Source: an uncultured Collinsella sp.
Lineage (GTDB): Bacteria; Actinomycetota; Coriobacteriia; Coriobacteriales; Coriobacteriaceae
Assembly (NCBI GenBank): GCA_900542125.1
Contig: UQMO01000025.1
Location: 1-33,232 of the forward strand
Length of the DNA: 33,232 bases
Reading direction: 5' to 3'
Below, piece by piece: positions 24,272-32,450 of the stretch. Position 1 is the stretch's first letter; each line of letters opens with the position of its first letter. A program made the position numbers and the translations under genes. The notes under the pieces were generated by a model that was given only the letters and a program-made list of their open reading frames with translations, did no database searches and was not told where the DNA came from.

Positions 24272-24317
24272 CTATTGAGAAAACTAAATGGTTTTGGCCT
24301 TAGCCCGTCCCCTGCTG

Positions 24318-25064
24318 TTAGACCGTGATGACGTTGTCCATTGCCCGGTACTTGGCAGGGACATCGCCTGCGGTAATAATCGTTGCGTCACGGAAGTCCG
24401 CGAACTTGACGGGCGCCACCATGCCAAATTTACTGGCGTCCGAGATTACGAAGCGCTTGGCCGTATGGCGCATCGAGATACGCTTTACTTGTGCCTCCTC
24501 GATATCGGGCGTCGTAAAGCCCTGCTCGGCGGCAATGCCGTTAGAACCCCAAAAGCCGCAGTTAAAGTTGTAGCGGTCTAGGGTTGCCAGAGCATCGGGG
24601 CCAACGAGCGCCTCGGTCTCGGGTTTAAGCTCGCCGCCCAGCACCACGGTGCGCATGCCGCGCACAGCGAGATGCTGAGCATGGAGCACGGAATCAGTCA
24701 CATAGGTGACCGATTCGAGATGCGGAAGATGCTCGATGAGTCTGAGCGTTGTCGAACCCGAATCGATGTACACAAAGCTCTCGGGCTCCACGAGCGCCGC
24801 GGCGCGGGCGCAGATACGCTCCTTGTCGTCGTTATGGAGATCACTGCGCTCACTGATCGTTAGGTCGCGCGTCACGTGCGCGCGCTCAAGACTTGTCGCG
24901 CCACCGTGCACCTTGGCGATGCGGTGCGCTCGGTCGAGCGTCTGTAGGTCGCGTCGAATGGTAGAGGCCGTCACGCCCAGGGCATCGGCAAGCTCGGGCA
25001 CCGTTACCGAGCCAGCCTGCTGCACCATCGACACGATCGTATTGAGCCTATCTTCCGCAAGCAT
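24318..25064 (-). CDS. DeoR/GlpR family transcriptional regulator
   Basis: The 248-residue protein has the typical N-terminal winged helix (MLAEDRLNTIVSMVQQAG, then VPELADALGVTASTIRRDL and VHGGAT) and a C-terminal sugar-phosphate isomerase-like sensor domain with DSGSTTLRLIEHL and ISDASKFG. Such regulators respond to phosphorylated sugars or related metabolites. The ATG at 25064 has GGAGGAG overlapping the end of the upstream oxidoreductase gene, only three bases away, so the two are co-transcribed and translationally coupled. It probably controls its own operon; possible operator repeats lie upstream of the oxidoreductase gene. Confidence 0.93.
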   Translation of the reverse strand: MLAEDRLNTIVSMVQQAGSVTVPELADALGVTASTIRRDLQTLDRAHRIAKVHGGATSLERAHVTRDLTISERSDLHNDDKERICARAAALVEPESFVYIDSGSTTLRLIEHLPHLESVTYVTDSVLHAQHLAVRGMRTVVLGGELKPETEALVGPDALATLDRYNFNCGFWGSNGIAAEQGFTTPDIEEAQVKRISMRHTAKRFVISDASKFGMVAPVKFADFRDATIITAGDVPAKYRAMDNVITV

Positions 25065-25067
25065 CGC

Positions 25068-26147
25068 TTACTCCTCCTCGGGGTAGACGACTCCCCAATC
25101 GGCGCGGAGCTTGGTCATGAGCTCCATCACATCAGAAGCATAATCCAGAAGCTCACGCTTGGAATCGTCGCCGGCGACGGCCTGCTCGAGGTCAGCCATC
25201 TCGTAGCACAGGGCATAAGCCTCGGTGCCCGCGGCGACCTCCTCGCGATGACCGTCCGCGGTCCACACGATCGTCGCGTGATCGGCGCGCGGATACTCGT
25301 TGACCTCGACATAGCAATTGTCAAAGCTGATAACCGAGCGCTTTGGCTGCTTGGAGTGGAGCGTAAGGCTCACGACGCCCAGCTGCTGCTCGGCATTGCG
25401 GCAGACGATGCCGCCTGCAACGTCCACGCCGGTCTCGCAGGTGTTACCCAGAGACACGACCTCGACGGGCTGGCTCGCCATAAACAGGCGCATGACGGAC
25501 AGGGCGTATACGCCAATATCGAGCATGGCACCGCCGGCGAGGTTGCGATTGTAGAAACGGTTGGTCAGGTCGCCGTACTCCTTGTAGCTACCAAAGTTGA
25601 GCTGAGCGAGGTTCATGCGGCCAAACTCGCCGGCATCCATGCGGCGGCGCAGCTCTTGATACAAGGGCATGTGGAGCACCGTGGTAGCGTCCATAAGGAC
25701 CACGTTGTGTTCGGCGGCAATGGCGCGGGCCTCATCGAGCTCGGCGGAGTTGAGCGTGATGGCCTTCTCGCAGAGAACGTGCTTGCCGGCCGCCAGGGCG
25801 GCGCGCAGATAGGTGATATGGGTGTTGTGCGGGGTGGTGATGTAGACGGCGTCGATGTCAGGATCGGCGTAGAGATCCCCAACCGTGTCATAGACCTTCT
25901 CGACGCCGTACTGGTCGGCAAAAGTCTGAGCCTTGGTGAGCGTGCGGTTGGCAACGCCCGTAAGCTTGCGGCCGGCCAGGGCAAGGGACTGAGCCATCTG
26001 GTTGGCAATAACGCCGCAACCGATCACAGCCCAACGGAGCTCGGGAGCCGTAAAGATGTCGTTAGGGAACGGCTTGTCCTGGACCGAAGCAAATGCTGCT
26101 TTGGCGGCTGCCGCGGCGTCGAGTGGAGCCTGCTTGGAATCTGCCAT
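25068..26147 (-). CDS. Gfo/Idh/MocA family NAD(P)-dependent oxidoreductase
   Basis: The 359-residue protein has a Rossmann domain (WAVIGCGVIANQMAQSLA, about residues 34-51), ITTPHNTH, and the catalytic-region motif VLCEKAITLN, in which the usual EKP is EKA. A C-terminal substrate-binding domain follows (GGAMLDIGVYALS). The family oxidises or reduces sugars, inositols and related polyols; the substrate is not evident. It is the first gene of a two-gene unit with a DeoR-type regulator, which suggests use of a carbohydrate. ATG at 26147 with ACAGGAG upstream. Confidence 0.92.
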   Translation of the reverse strand: MADSKQAPLDAAAAAKAAFASVQDKPFPNDIFTAPELRWAVIGCGVIANQMAQSLALAGRKLTGVANRTLTKAQTFADQYGVEKVYDTVGDLYADPDIDAVYITTPHNTHITYLRAALAAGKHVLCEKAITLNSAELDEARAIAAEHNVVLMDATTVLHMPLYQELRRRMDAGEFGRMNLAQLNFGSYKEYGDLTNRFYNRNLAGGAMLDIGVYALSVMRLFMASQPVEVVSLGNTCETGVDVAGGIVCRNAEQQLGVVSLTLHSKQPKRSVISFDNCYVEVNEYPRADHATIVWTADGHREEVAAGTEAYALCYEMADLEQAVAGDDSKRELLDYASDVMELMTKLRADWGVVYPEEE

Positions 26148-26270
26148 TATGTGTCTCCTGTGTCATAGAACGTCTTGCATTTCTGACAGCTCTATATTCG
26201 CACAAACACGCGCGTCAGTGCGCGTTTTTGCGTATCTCACCGCTAAACGGTCATTATTGCCCCGTAAACG

Positions 26271-26340
26271 GCGCATATATACGCATAGGTGCGTAATTAA
26301 ACGCAATCTAACGCGCATAAACGCGCACACAAGCAATTTA
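26271..26340. repeat. Degenerate 10-bp-period repeats (ACGC...)
   Basis: ACGC starts at 26281, 26301, 26311 and 26321, its reverse complement GCGT at 26291, and GCGC at 26271, all in 10-bp register. Units resemble ACGCATAA. One-helical-turn phasing upstream of a promoter suggests several protein sites on one DNA face, or a decayed tandem repeat. Confidence 0.5.
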
Positions 26341-26379
26341 TACAGCACGACCCGCTCATTTATGCTTACCCAGTTAGGG

Positions 26380-26408
26380 TACTCATTTAAGCCTGTCCCC
26401 AATGAGTA
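26380..26408. repeat. REP-like hairpin around CCTGTCCCC
   Basis: TACTCATT and AATGAGTA flank a loop containing GCCTGTCCCC. The reverse complement GGGGACAGGC resembles the GGGACAGGCACCTTTGTGG sequence at 23946-23964, so this may be a dispersed repeat of the REP kind. Confidence 0.5.
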
Positions 26409-26412
26409 GGGA

Positions 26413-26450
26413 TAGAAAAAAGGCCCGGGTGCCGTGGCATCCGGGCCTTT
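26413..26450 (-). terminator. Intrinsic terminator after rplX
   Basis: On the minus strand GGCCCGGATGCC pairs with GGCACCCGGGCC (one mismatch) and is followed by TTTTTTCTATC. It lies 28 bp after the rplX stop and ends the ribosomal operon there. Confidence 0.9.
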
Positions 26451-26477
26451 GCTAGCAACTTAACTGTTGCGGGCAGC

Positions 26478-26783
26478 TTAGAACTTGTGGCCGCACTTCT
26501 TGCAGACGCGCAGCTTGTTCTTGCCGTCCTTCTCGTGACCGACGCGGGTAACCTTACCGCACTCGGGGCAAACGAGATTGACGTTGGAGGCGTCGATGGG
26601 AGCCTCCTGCGAAACGATGCCGCCCTGCTGGTTGGCAGCGTTGGGCTTGACGGCCTTCTTGACGACCGAAACGCCCTCGACAACGACCTTGTTCTCGGCG
26701 GGGAGAGCACGCAGGACAACGCCCTGCTTGCCGCGATCCTTACCAGAGAGAACCTGGACCTTATCGCCCTTCTTGATATACAT
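26478..26783 (-). CDS. rplX: 50S ribosomal protein L24
   Basis: The 101-residue protein has the KOW motif VQVLSGKDRGKQGVVLRA near the N-terminus and initiates 50S assembly by binding 23S rRNA. Its C-terminus carries a CPECGK and CKKCGHKF pair, a zinc-ribbon-like extension seen in many but not all L24 proteins. It is the last gene of this ribosomal operon in the window; a terminator follows where rplE would normally be found. Confidence 0.97.
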   Translation of the reverse strand: MYIKKGDKVQVLSGKDRGKQGVVLRALPAENKVVVEGVSVVKKAVKPNAANQQGGIVSQEAPIDASNVNLVCPECGKVTRVGHEKDGKNKLRVCKKCGHKF

Positions 26784-26796
26784 ATATCTCCCCTAA

Positions 26797-27165
26797 CTAC
26801 AGGGTCTCGGGAGCGAGCGAGACGATCTTCATGTACTTCTTGTCACGAAGCTCGCGAGCGACGGGCCCGAAGATACGGGTGCCGACGGGCGAACCATCGT
26901 TGTTGATGACAACGCAGGCGTTCTCATCAAAGCGAATGTAGGAGCCATCCTTGCGGCGGATCTCCTTAACGGTGCGAACGACGACGCAACGGACAACGTC
27001 CTTCTTCTTGACGTTGGCGCCAGGGGTAGCCTCCTGGACAGCACCGATGAACACATCGCCGATGCCTGCATAACGACGCTTGGAACCGCCAAGCACCTTG
27101 ATGCAGCGAATCTTGCGAGCGCCGGAGTTGTCGGCGACGTTCAGCATGGTTTGCATCTGAATCAT
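26797..27165 (-). CDS. rplN: 50S ribosomal protein L14
   Basis: The 122-residue, full-length protein starts MIQMQTMLNVADNSGARKI, the classical L14 beginning, and contains IGDVFIGAVQEA. It sits at the subunit interface and contacts 16S rRNA and L19. The gap to rpsQ upstream is 118 bp, longer than other gaps in the operon, and holds a small hairpin (GTATGC/GCATAC around 27226-27244). Confidence 0.98.
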   Translation of the reverse strand: MIQMQTMLNVADNSGARKIRCIKVLGGSKRRYAGIGDVFIGAVQEATPGANVKKKDVVRCVVVRTVKEIRRKDGSYIRFDENACVVINNDGSPVGTRIFGPVARELRDKKYMKIVSLAPETL

Positions 27166-27283
27166 GGTAGATGTTCCTCCGAACTAAGAACCGAAGAGAG
27201 GTGCGCAGCCTTTATACGGCCCGTGGTATGCAAGCCAGGCATACGCACATCTTCGGAAACGTACAAGTCGTAAGAGCGACTGC

Positions 27284-27544
27284 TTATTTAGCGCGCTCGA
27301 CGACCTCGATGAGGCGCCAACGCTTCATCTTGGACATAGGACGGGTCTCCATAACGCGGACGGTATCGCCCACGCCAGCCGTGCACTCCTCGTCGTGAGC
27401 GTGCAACTTCTTGGAGCTGGTCATCATCTTGCCGTACTTGGGGTGACGCTTGCGCTCGGTGATGGTGACAACAATGGTCTTGGCACCGGAGACGGAGGTA
27501 ACGACACCCGTACGGACCTTACGCGAGTTACGCGAATCAGTCAT
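27284..27544 (-). CDS. rpsQ: 30S ribosomal protein S17
   Basis: The 86-residue protein has RKVRTGVVTSVSGAKTIVV and the S17 signature VGDTVRVMETRPMSKMKRW. It binds 16S rRNA early in 30S assembly. It lies 16 bp downstream of rpmC in the conserved S10 gene order. Confidence 0.98.
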   Translation of the reverse strand: MTDSRNSRKVRTGVVTSVSGAKTIVVTITERKRHPKYGKMMTSSKKLHAHDEECTAGVGDTVRVMETRPMSKMKRWRLIEVVERAK

Positions 27545-27560
27545 GTTCTCTCCTTAGGTC

Positions 27561-27776
27561 CTACTCGGCGACAGCGGACTTCTCCGCTGCGATCTCGCGG
27601 GCGCGCTGCTCCGTGAGGACGCGAGCGATGTCCTTCTTCACGGTGTTGACGCGAGCGGTGTTGTCCAGCTGGCTGGTGGCCATCTGGAAACGAAGGTTAA
27701 AGAGCTCGGCGCGCATTTCCTTCAGCTTCTCAACGAGCTGAGCGTCCGAGAGCTCACGAATCTCTGCGGGCTTCAT
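27561..27776 (-). CDS. rpmC: 50S ribosomal protein L29
   Basis: The 71-residue helical protein starts MKPAEIRELSDAQLVEKL and contains ELFNLRFQMATSQLDN, the L29 core. It lies near the polypeptide exit tunnel and helps to dock the signal recognition particle and trigger factor. Its ATG overlaps the rplP stop codon in TAATG, so translation is coupled. Confidence 0.98.
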   Translation of the reverse strand: MKPAEIRELSDAQLVEKLKEMRAELFNLRFQMATSQLDNTARVNTVKKDIARVLTEQRAREIAAEKSAVAE

Positions 27777-28279
27777 TAGTTCTCCTCCTTGGCGGCGGCG
27801 GCGTCCTCAGCAGCCCACTTGGCCTCGAGAGCGGCCTCCTCAGCCATCTCCTTCTCGATGCGCTGCTCAGCGTTCTTGGCAGCAACAATCTTGGTCTTGA
27901 TGGGAAGCTTGTGCTGTGCAAGACGCAGAGCCTCGCGAGCGACCTCCTCGGGCACGCCCTTGACCTCGAACATGATGCGGCCGGGCTTGACGACGGCCAC
28001 CCACTCCTCGGGGTTACCCTTACCAGAACCCATGCGAGTCTCGGCAGGCTTCTTGGTGATGGGCTTATCGGGGAAGATCGTGATGTAGACACGACCGCCA
28101 CGCTTCATGTAGCGGGTCATGGCAATACGAGCGGCCTCGATCTGACGGTTGGTGATCCAATGGGCCTCGAGAGCCTGGATACCAAACTCGCCGAAATGCA
28201 GCTCGGTATTACCCTTGGCCTGGCCCTTCATGGAGCCACGCTGCACCTTGCGGTGAAGAATACGCTTAGGGGCAAGCAC
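27776..28279 (-). CDS. rplP: 50S ribosomal protein L16, with C-terminal extension
   Basis: The 167-residue protein starts MLAPKRILHRKVQRGSMKGQ and has RGGRVYITIFPDKPITKKP and GSGKGNPEEWVAVVKPG, the L16 core for tRNA positioning at the A site. Typical L16 is about 140 residues; here an Ala/Glu/Lys-rich helical tail of some 25-30 residues is added. The GTG start overlaps the rpsC stop in TAGTG. Confidence 0.97.
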   Translation of the reverse strand: MLAPKRILHRKVQRGSMKGQAKGNTELHFGEFGIQALEAHWITNRQIEAARIAMTRYMKRGGRVYITIFPDKPITKKPAETRMGSGKGNPEEWVAVVKPGRIMFEVKGVPEEVAREALRLAQHKLPIKTKIVAAKNAEQRIEKEMAEEAALEAKWAAEDAAAAKEEN

Positions 28280-28989
28280 TACTGACCCCTCCTCTCGGAG
28301 TTACGACGACGAGGACGGGAAGAGCCCTCGAGTGCAGGGTTGGGAACAGGCTGGCCCGGGAGCTTCTCGCCCAGGTAGATCCAGACCTTCACGCCGCAAG
28401 CGCCCATGGTGGTGCTGGCGACAGCCGTGCCGTAGTCGATCTTGGCACGGAGGGTGTGCAGAGGCACGCGGCCCTCACGGTACCACTCACGACGGCCCAT
28501 CTCGGCACCGCCGAGACGACCGGAGCACTGGATACGGATGCCCTTAGCGCCGGCCTTGCGGGCGGACTGGACAGCCTTACGCATAGCGCGACGGAAGGCA
28601 ACGCGGCCCTCGAGCTGCTCGGCGATAGACTGAGCAACGAGGTTGGCGTCGAGCTCGGGGCGCTTGATCTCGACAACGTCGACGGAGAGCTGGCCCTTGG
28701 AGACGCCAGCGACCTTCTCGAGCTCGGTGCGGAGGGTATCGATCTCGGCACCCTTCTTACCGATGACAACGCCGGGGCGAGCGGTGAGGATGATGACCTT
28801 CACCTTGTCGCCAGCGCGCTCGATCTCGACGCGGGAGACAGCTGCGCGGGAAAGACGCTTCTCGAGGTACTTGCGGATCTCAAGATCGTTACCGAGGGTC
28901 TTAGCGTAATCCTTCTCTGCGAACCAGCGGGAGCGCCAGTTCTCGGTGATGCCAAGACGGAAGCCGGTGGGGTAGACTTTCTGACCCAT
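28279..28989 (-). CDS. rpsC: 30S ribosomal protein S3
   Basis: The 236-residue protein starts MGQKVYPTGFRLGITENWRS and has the KH domain motif VIIGKKGAEID (as VVIGKKGAEIDTLR) and the C-terminal GAKGIRIQCSGRLGGAEM. It forms part of the mRNA entry site. Six bases separate it from rplV. Confidence 0.98.
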   Translation of the reverse strand: MGQKVYPTGFRLGITENWRSRWFAEKDYAKTLGNDLEIRKYLEKRLSRAAVSRVEIERAGDKVKVIILTARPGVVIGKKGAEIDTLRTELEKVAGVSKGQLSVDVVEIKRPELDANLVAQSIAEQLEGRVAFRRAMRKAVQSARKAGAKGIRIQCSGRLGGAEMGRREWYREGRVPLHTLRAKIDYGTAVASTTMGACGVKVWIYLGEKLPGQPVPNPALEGSSRPRRRNSERRGQ

Positions 28990-28995
28990 ACAGCT

Positions 28996-29367
28996 TTACG
29001 CCTCCTTTCGAGGAGCAACGACGACGGTGATGTGGGAAGTACGCTTCAGAATACGAGAAGCGGAACCCTTGGCGCGGGGACGGATGCGCTTAAGCGTCGG
29101 ACCCTCGTCAACATAGGCAGCGGCGACAACCAGGTTGTCGGCACGCAGACCGTTGTTGTTCTCGGCGTTCGCAACGGCGGAACGGAGAACCTTCTCGACA
29201 TCCACGGCGACGGCGCGGTCGCAGAAGTGGAGGATGTCGAAGGCCTGAGCGACAGGCTTGCGGCGGATCAGATCGACCACCAGGCGGGCCTTGCTGGGGG
29301 AAACACGCACGTACTTAGCGACGGCGCGAACCTCGGTGGCCTCAGTTTCAATAGACTTAGTTGCCAT
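28996..29367 (-). CDS. rplV: 50S ribosomal protein L22
   Basis: The 123-residue protein contains AKYVRVSPSKARLVVDLIR and the beta-hairpin segment with GPTLKRIRPRAKGSASRI that lines the peptide exit tunnel. It is slightly longer than the common 110 residues because of an N-terminal extension (MATKSIETEATEVRA). It is 14 bp after rpsS. Confidence 0.98.
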   Translation of the reverse strand: MATKSIETEATEVRAVAKYVRVSPSKARLVVDLIRRKPVAQAFDILHFCDRAVAVDVEKVLRSAVANAENNNGLRADNLVVAAAYVDEGPTLKRIRPRAKGSASRILKRTSHITVVVAPRKEA

Positions 29368-29381
29368 TTACGGTTAACCCC

Positions 29382-29642
29382 CTATTTGGCCTTGTGGCCA
29401 CGGAACGTACGAGTCGGCGCGAACTCGCCGAGCTTGTGACCAACCATGGACTCGGTAACATACACGGGCACATGCTTGCGGCCGTCGTGGACGGCGATGG
29501 TGTGACCAACCATCTCGGGGAAGATGGTGGACGCGCGGGACCAGGTCTTCACGACGTCCTTCTTGCCAGCCTCGTTCATCGCGGTGATACGCGAGAGAAG
29601 GCGAGTCTCCACGAACGGGCCCTTTTTGAGACTTCTGCTCAT
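29382..29642 (-). CDS. rpsS: 30S ribosomal protein S19
   Basis: The 86-residue protein starts MSRSLKKGPFVETRLLSRI and has TIFPEMVGHTIAVHDGRKH and KLGEFAPTRTFRGH, the S19 signature. It binds 16S rRNA in the head of the small subunit with S13. It follows rplB by 32 bp. Confidence 0.98.
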   Translation of the reverse strand: MSRSLKKGPFVETRLLSRITAMNEAGKKDVVKTWSRASTIFPEMVGHTIAVHDGRKHVPVYVTESMVGHKLGEFAPTRTFRGHKAK

Positions 29643-29674
29643 AAGTGCTTTCTCCTAAAACTCGGTATCCGAAA

Positions 29675-30505
29675 TTACTTCTTACGGCGACGAATGATGT
29701 GCTGGTTCGAGACCTTCTTCTTCTTGCGCGTACGAAGGCCCTTCGTCGGCTTACCCCAGGGGGTAACAGAGGGACGACCAGAGGTGTGGTTCTTGCCCTC
29801 GCCACCGCCGTGCGGGTGGTCGACAGGGTTCATGACGGTACCGCGGACGGTCGGGCGCACGTTCATGTGACGCTTACGGCCGGCCTTGCCGATGACGATG
29901 TTGGAGTGATCGGCGTTGCCGACCTCACCGACGGTGGCGCGGCAGGTAACGAGGATGCGGCGCATCTCGGAGGAAGGCATACGGACGATGGCGTACTTGC
30001 CCTCCTTACCCATCAGCTGGCAGGAGTTACCGGCGGAACGGGCGATAGCAGCGCCCTTGCCCGGCTGGAACTCGACGGCGTGGATGAGCGTACCGACGGG
30101 GATGTCGGCGAGGGGCAGAGCGTTGCCCGGCTTGATGTCGGCGTCAGAACCGGACATGATGGTCTGACCGACCTCGAGGCCCTTGGGGGCCAGGATGTAG
30201 CGCTTCTCACCGTCAGCATAGTGCAGCAGAGCGATGCGAGCGGAACGGTTCGGATCGTACTCGATCGTGGCAACCTTGGCGGGCACGCCGTCCTTGTTGC
30301 GCTTGAAGTCGATCACGCGGTAACGACGCTTCACGCCGCCGCCCTGGTGGCGGGTGGTGATGCGGCCGTTGTTGTTACGACCGGCCTTCTTGGGCAGGGG
30401 CTCGAGAAGAGACTTCTCGGGCTTGGTGCAGGTGATCTCGGAGAAGTCGGAGATCGTCTGCCAACGCCTACCAGCGGAGGTCGGCTTAAGGTGCTTTACA
30501 GCCAT
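29675..30505 (-). CDS. rplB: 50S ribosomal protein L2
   Basis: The 276-residue protein starts MAVKHLKPTSAGRRWQTI, contains GGGVKRRYRVIDFKRN and the C-terminal signature MNPVDHPHGGGEG needed near the peptidyl transferase centre. The ATG at 30505 has GAAAGGG eight bases upstream; an earlier in-frame ATG (30580) lies in unrelated sequence. Upstream is an unusually long 179-bp gap to rplW with a hairpin and a copy of a duplicated promoter-like motif, so rplB probably begins a second transcript. Confidence 0.98.
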   Translation of the reverse strand: MAVKHLKPTSAGRRWQTISDFSEITCTKPEKSLLEPLPKKAGRNNNGRITTRHQGGGVKRRYRVIDFKRNKDGVPAKVATIEYDPNRSARIALLHYADGEKRYILAPKGLEVGQTIMSGSDADIKPGNALPLADIPVGTLIHAVEFQPGKGAAIARSAGNSCQLMGKEGKYAIVRMPSSEMRRILVTCRATVGEVGNADHSNIVIGKAGRKRHMNVRPTVRGTVMNPVDHPHGGGEGKNHTSGRPSVTPWGKPTKGLRTRKKKKVSNQHIIRRRKK

Positions 30506-30585
30506 TACAATCCCTTTCAATAGGAATCCGTTAGCCATCGCAGACAGGGATTCGAGGTTCTGCCTCGGGTGCGATGACACCGGAC

Positions 30586-30610
30586 GTATACACGGTTCCG
30601 GGCGTGTCCA
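30586..30610 (-). promoter_or_regulatory. Copy 2 of a 25-bp motif, before rplB
   Basis: Reads TGGACACGCCCG then GAACCGTGTATAC on the minus strand and matches 22 of 25 bases of the motif before rplC (32451-32475). The end GTGTATAC resembles an extended -10 box. It lies about 80 bp before rplB and may be an internal promoter or a shared regulatory site of the ribosomal operon. Confidence 0.5.
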
Positions 30611-30630
30611 TTTTATACGCCCAAAACCTT

Positions 30631-30666
30631 GAGCTCCCGCCTCCCCTATTTGGGAGGCATGAGCTC
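30631..30666 (-). terminator. Hairpin after rplW, possible attenuator
   Basis: GAGCTCCCGCCTCCC and GGGAGGCATGAGCTC pair over 13 of 15 positions with a six-base loop, 19 bp after the rplW stop. On the minus strand only AAGGTTTTGG follows, a poor T-tract, so it is at most a weak terminator or a processing site between rplW and rplB. Confidence 0.45.
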
Positions 30667-30684
30667 ACTCAACAGCAGCGAGTC

Positions 30685-30972
30685 TTAGGCCTGGTTGCCA
30701 AAGACCTCGATGGTGTCGCCCTCGGCCAGCGTGACGATGGCCTTCTTCCAAGAACGGGTCTTGCCGGCGACATAGCGCACGCGCTTGGTCTTGGGCTTGA
30801 CCGTCAGGGTGTTCACGCGAACGACCTTGACGCCGAAGATCTCCTCGACAGCGTCCTTGATCTGATACTTGTTAGCATCCTTGGCGACCTCGAACGTGTA
30901 CTTGTTCAGCTCCATGCCGGAGAAGGAACGCTCGGACACGATCGGACGGATGATGATCTCGTGGGCGGTCAT
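30685..30972 (-). CDS. rplW: 50S ribosomal protein L23
   Basis: The 95-residue protein contains IIIRPIVSERSFSGME and the L23 signature KVVRVNTLTVKPKTKRVRY. It lies at the tunnel exit and binds trigger factor. Its start directly abuts the rplD stop. A hairpin and a 179-bp gap follow before rplB. Confidence 0.98.
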   Translation of the reverse strand: MTAHEIIIRPIVSERSFSGMELNKYTFEVAKDANKYQIKDAVEEIFGVKVVRVNTLTVKPKTKRVRYVAGKTRSWKKAIVTLAEGDTIEVFGNQA

Positions 30973-31599
30973 TTATGCAAGCACCTCCCCGAAGTGAGCA
31001 GCGATGTCGGCGGGCATCAGCACAGCGTTGTTGTTGACGAGATCGTAGGTGTTGGCCTCGTCAGCGGTGATGATGAACGTCTTGGGAATGTTGCGGAACG
31101 ACAGGTAGGCGTTGACGTCCTCATCGCGAACGATGATGGTCAGACGCTTGCCCTCAAGGCCGAGAGCCTTGAGCATGGCGACGGCAGCCTTGGTGGAAGG
31201 CTTCTCGAAGCCGTAGTCGTCGACGAGCACGAGCTCGCCATCGGCCAGCTTGGCGGACAGCGCGGAGCGCATAGCCAGCTTGACCTCCTTGTTGTTCATA
31301 CGCTTAGCGTAGGAACGGGGCTTGGGGGCGAAGACAACGCCACCGTGACGCCACTGGGCAGCACGGATGGAACCCTGGCGGGCACGGCCGGTGCCCTTCT
31401 GACGCCAAGGCTTCTTGCCGCCACCGGAAACCTCAGAGCGACCCTTAGCAGACTGGGTGCCCTGACGCCAAGAGGCCATCTGGCACTTGACGATGTGGTG
31501 CATAACGTGGATGTTCGGCTCGATGCCGTACACCTCAGCGGCGAGCTCGGCCTCGGCGACCTTCTTGCCCTCGCTGTTCTTTACTTCAAACTTTGCCAT
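30973..31599 (-). CDS. rplD: 50S ribosomal protein L4
   Basis: The 208-residue protein has the L4 core with the tunnel loop: RQGTQSAKGRSEVSGGGKKP and WRQKGTGRARQGSIRAAQW. In E. coli L4 also represses its own operon by binding the leader; whether this holds here is unknown. ATG at 31599 with AAGGAG nine bases upstream; 46 bp after rplC. Confidence 0.98.
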   Translation of the reverse strand: MAKFEVKNSEGKKVAEAELAAEVYGIEPNIHVMHHIVKCQMASWRQGTQSAKGRSEVSGGGKKPWRQKGTGRARQGSIRAAQWRHGGVVFAPKPRSYAKRMNNKEVKLAMRSALSAKLADGELVLVDDYGFEKPSTKAAVAMLKALGLEGKRLTIIVRDEDVNAYLSFRNIPKTFIITADEANTYDLVNNNAVLMPADIAAHFGEVLA

Positions 31600-31645
31600 T
31601 TAAGTGTTCTCCTTGGTATGACGCTGGGCTAAATGGGCTGGGCCC

Positions 31646-32266
31646 TTAGGCCATACGGATGGCGACGAGACCATTCTTGGCACCCGGGACAGCGCCCTTG
31701 ACCAAGATGAGGTTCTGCTCGGCATCGATGCGGACAACGGAAAGGTTCTTGACGGTAACGCGCTCGTTACCCATGTGACCGGCCATCTTGACGCCCTTGA
31801 GGACGCGCGCAGGATAGGCGCACTGACCGATAGAACCGGGGTGACGCTGGAAGTGAGAACCATGCGTCATAGGACCGCGGCGCTGACCCCAGCGCTTGAT
31901 GCGACCCTGGAAGCCCTTACCCTTGGAGGTACCGATGACGTCGACCTTCTCGACATCAGCGAAATCAGCGACGGTGACGACCTCGCCGACCTTGTGCTCC
32001 TCGCCGTTCTCGACGCGGACCTCACGAAGGAAGCGGACAGGCTCGACGCCAGCCTTAGCGAAGTGACCAGCCATGGGCTTGTTCACGTTCTTGGCCTTGA
32101 TGTCGCCGAAACCGATCTGGACGGCATCATAGCCGTCGGTTGCCTGAGTTTTAACCTGCGAGACAGCGCAGGGGCCAGCCTGGATGACCGTGACGGGAAC
32201 GACGTTGTCGTCCTCGTCCCAAACCTGGGTCATGCCAATCTTGCGGCCGAGAATCATGCTGATCAA
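31646..32266 (-). CDS. rplC: 50S ribosomal protein L3
   Basis: The protein has ILGRKIGMTQVWDED at the N-terminus and the L3 signature GKGFQGRIKRWGQRRGPMTHGSHFQRHPGSIG in two segments around residues 112-143. It is 206 residues from a TTG at 32266, which gives the usual L3 N-terminal length; an ATG at 32257 three codons later is the alternative. Neither has a good ribosome site. It is the first gene of the operon here: rpsJ, normally directly upstream, is absent, and the leader is about 185 bp from a promoter-like motif. Confidence 0.96.
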   Translation of the reverse strand: MISMILGRKIGMTQVWDEDDNVVPVTVIQAGPCAVSQVKTQATDGYDAVQIGFGDIKAKNVNKPMAGHFAKAGVEPVRFLREVRVENGEEHKVGEVVTVADFADVEKVDVIGTSKGKGFQGRIKRWGQRRGPMTHGSHFQRHPGSIGQCAYPARVLKGVKMAGHMGNERVTVKNLSVVRIDAEQNLILVKGAVPGAKNGLVAIRMA

Positions 32267-32450
32267 GATATGATCCCAACTCTCGCGTGGTCTTGGGACA
32301 ATGCGTACACCACCGAGCGTACGCCCCTAGAGGACCACTACTTACACGACGTGCTCCCCAGCCTTGTATTTCGCCCGGACTACCTGACAACCCTATTAAG
32401 CAGGCATTTTGTCCAGCCAGAATACTCCCCTGGTTTCACACAGCTGTTTA

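Larger units (their letters stand above)
26148..26412. other. Promoter-side region of the oxidoreductase gene, no gene seen
   Basis: The region is rich in ACGC/GCGT words. It includes an inverted repeat ACGCGC-GTCAGT-GCGCGT (26208-26225), decamer-phased repeats (26271-26340) and a REP-like hairpin (26380-26408). A possible -10 TATAGA lies on the minus strand around 26190-26196. These could be operators for the DeoR-type regulator. Confidence 0.45.
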
